Source: Anaerolineales bacterium
GTDB lineage: Bacteria > Chloroflexota > Anaerolineae > 4572-78 > J111
DNA: 64,000 nucleotides
Reading direction: 5' to 3'
Assembly (NCBI GenBank): GCA_015075185.1
Contig: JABTUW010000007.1
Coordinates: 62,001-126,000, forward strand
Position numbers and translations under genes: made by a program. Within the stretch, counting starts at the first letter, position 1. Each line of letters begins with the position of its first letter. The notes under the pieces are model-generated. The model ran no database searches. It was not told where the DNA came from and was given only the letters and a program-made list of their open reading frames with translations. Positions 62,494 through 64,000 of this stretch are shown here, piece after piece.

Positions 62494-63874
62494 TTCCGGC
62501 CTCCTGCACCGATGTTGGCGGTGCTGCCTGGAGCGCTTCTAGATAGGGCTGCCATCGGCCCAGTTCCCAGATCTTGCGGCAGCTGCCATGGGACAGGCGC
62601 CGACATCGCTCACTATCGAAGCTATGGCCCTGATTGGCTGCCTCTACATGGACGGTTAGCTCTTCCGGCCGGACCCGCCGGGCGCAGGCCGGGCAGATAT
62701 CCCGGCGGATCACCTCCCAAGCTTCGATCGGCCGGCCGCAAAGCTGAGCCGGACCGGGAACCGGCTTGACCCCATACCAGACCGGGTAGGCCAGCGGGTA
62801 ATGATGGTCTGGCTCAACATAGACGAGCCAGCGGTGCAGCAGGTAACGTTCGTCTTCAGCCAATTCGGATTGAGGCGGGAGAGAAGCGCGGTGAGCAATG
62901 ATCGGCTTGCGCCGGGGCCGGCCGGTGAGGTTGATAAAAAGCTGCGCAGCGTTCTTTGGCCATGCTGCCGGCAGAGCCAGGTCGTTGCTGTGCTGAAGTG
63001 TGTGAGCCAAGAGTTCCAGGGTCTGCCGTTCGTCGTAGTTCATATCGCTGATAAGGACGTAAGCACAGCCAGGCCACAGCTCACCATCAATCTGCCAGAT
63101 CGTGCTATCTGTATGGTTATATTCCACCTGGGTCGGCGCCCAGCCGCTCAAGCTCCAATCGTACCAGTCGCCGAGGTTGCAGGCATGTAAACCAGGCCTC
63201 AGGCCGAGGTCGTCCCCGGTCAGCCGGGGCTGCTCGGGCGTACAACCGAACTGTTCCGCCCAGGTCTCATTAGGGTGGGACATATCCCGGGGATCGGCTG
63301 AATTTTTCAAGACCAGGTACAAGCCTAAAGATGTGCTCCGGGGCAACAGATAATGTGCCGCCCCATAGTGGTAATGCTCCCAACTACAGTCCACCACAAA
63401 GCCCGGATCGCCAGCTGTGTACCGGCTCTGGTAGCGTGCGTTGCAGCGGTTGCACCAGACGGAGGCAAAATCGAGGCTGGTGAATTCGGTCCCACCGCAC
63501 AAGGGACATTTAATCAGGGCGAAGGGAGGCAGCCGGTCAACATAGGCCATTTGCACCCCCCAGTCCTCAAAGGCGGCCTGCTCCAGGGTGCGGAAGGCCG
63601 CCATCGCCGTGATGGCCTGAGGATCGGCAACCACTTCTGCTTCAGCTTCGCTCAACGGCCGGTCCAGGGCTACCGTCTCACCGGTGGTAAGACGATACAG
63701 ATACTCGATCTCTTCTTCAGCCTCGACCCGAACCGGTTCCTGTTCCAGTAACCATGTCCCTGTCGCCAGGGTGATCTCCTGTCCACCCACCAACCGGGCG
63801 TAGCGCAGGTGGACATCCCACGAGCGGGGACGGGTGGCAATCAGTTGTGTTTTGAGTTCAAATAGTTTAGACAT
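62483..63874 (-). CDS. Hypothetical zinc-ribbon protein, first gene of the accessory operon
   Basis: I chose ATG 63874-63872 (MSKLFELKTQL) because AAAGGAAAAAG precedes it; an in-frame ATG at 63940 would add 22 residues. The protein has 463 residues. It has an N-terminal conserved-looking strand pattern (SWDVHLRYARLVGGQEITLAT) and a zinc ribbon (IKCPLCGGTEF with WCNRCNARY). A large middle region includes AYVLISDMNYDERQTLELLAH, and a second cysteine group is DICPACARRV. No family is recognised. It precedes the RHLAGDWGD gene with an 11-base overlap. Confidence 0.6.
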   Translation of the reverse strand: MSKLFELKTQLIATRPRSWDVHLRYARLVGGQEITLATGTWLLEQEPVRVEAEEEIEYLYRLTTGETVALDRPLSEAEAEVVADPQAITAMAAFRTLEQAAFEDWGVQMAYVDRLPPFALIKCPLCGGTEFTSLDFASVWCNRCNARYQSRYTAGDPGFVVDCSWEHYHYGAAHYLLPRSTSLGLYLVLKNSADPRDMSHPNETWAEQFGCTPEQPRLTGDDLGLRPGLHACNLGDWYDWSLSGWAPTQVEYNHTDSTIWQIDGELWPGCAYVLISDMNYDERQTLELLAHTLQHSNDLALPAAWPKNAAQLFINLTGRPRRKPIIAHRASLPPQSELAEDERYLLHRWLVYVEPDHHYPLAYPVWYGVKPVPGPAQLCGRPIEAWEVIRRDICPACARRVRPEELTVHVEAANQGHSFDSERCRRLSHGSCRKIWELGRWQPYLEALQAAPPTSVQEAGNAT

Positions 63875-63960
63875 CGCTCTTTTTCCTTTCGCTTGGTAAG
63901 CCAACACAGGCAGCCACTTGATAAGCTGCCTATGCATCAAAACTAAATCTTTCTTTTTAA

Positions 63961-64000
63961 GGTCTGATAAGGCCCCTACAAATCCCCGGCGAATCCCTCG
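63961..64000. repeat. Start of another ~11-bp C-run/A-run periodic tract
   Basis: The last 40 bases read GGCCCCTACAAAT, CCCCGGCGAAT, CCCTCG, the same texture as 20345-20860. The tract continues beyond the window, so its length is unknown. It lies upstream of the accessory operon, in a non-coding position like the first one. Confidence 0.5.

Noticed and set aside
1..64000. tRNA, rRNA or riboswitch genes
   Set aside because: No cloverleaf-like or rRNA-like stretch was noticed by eye; a covariance search could still find a small RNA.

Overview
The window is most likely a chromosomal piece of a Chloroflexota bacterium (Anaerolineae or a relative), moderately GC-rich. I infer this from the gene mix: an imuA-imuB-DUF6504-dnaE2 mutasome with a GAAC-N4-GTTC SOS box, a type 3 BREX system, an F420-type DUF385 protein and a spheroidene-monooxygenase-like protein. 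No rRNA or tRNA was seen to confirm it. Single-base frame breaks are very common, often at short G/C or A/T runs, while protein similarity carries on across each break. I read most of them as long-read consensus errors, so many entries are one gene reconstructed across two or more frames.

Layout. 1-2425: end of a Trypco1 protein, a palindrome-rich stretch, a CrtA-like gene and a DinB-like gene. 2651-20310 (+): a type 3 BREX system with an HTH regulator, BrxF, BrxC, two tandem PglXI methyltransferases, a RecG-like ATP-binding protein, BrxHII, PglZ and BrxA. 20345-20860: a peculiar non-coding tract with a roughly 11-bp C-run/A-run rhythm, seen again at the right edge of the window. 21019-36464 (+): a cassette behind a near-consensus promoter, holding a STAS-like/winged-helix protein, a TSPPY DNA methyltransferase, a sigma-like protein, a small protein, an ImmA/IrrE protease, NurA, a tiny acidic protein, HerA, a sacsin-like HATPase with a C-terminal DUF3883, a UvrD helicase, an AddB/Cas4-like nuclease segment and a small protein. 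I do not recognise this combination as a named system, and it is the best candidate here for something undescribed. 36546-44533 (+): a pPIWI-RE module with a WYL regulator, REase, DinG-like helicase and PIWI-RE protein. 44965-49984 (+): a complete Qat system (QatA-D).

The four blocks are on the same strand and form a defence island of about 47 kb. To its right lie ordinary genes (an uncharacterised alpha-helical protein, DUF1697, Tag glycosylase). They are followed by three decayed copies of the dnaE2 3' end and the minus-strand SOS mutasome imuA-imuB-DUF6504-dnaE2. A DUF385 protein comes next. The last segment is a minus-strand operon of accessory genes of plasmid or integrative-element type, including an N-6 methylase-like protein without a catalytic motif, and it ends in a strong terminator at 60389-60424.

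How the genes fit together: BREX, the NurA-HerA-HATPase cassette, pPIWI-RE and Qat all probably limit foreign DNA. Three of the blocks start with their own putative regulator (HTH, STAS/winged-helix with sigma-like/ImmA-IrrE, WYL). The mutasome is under an apparent LexA box and supplies DNA-damage tolerance.
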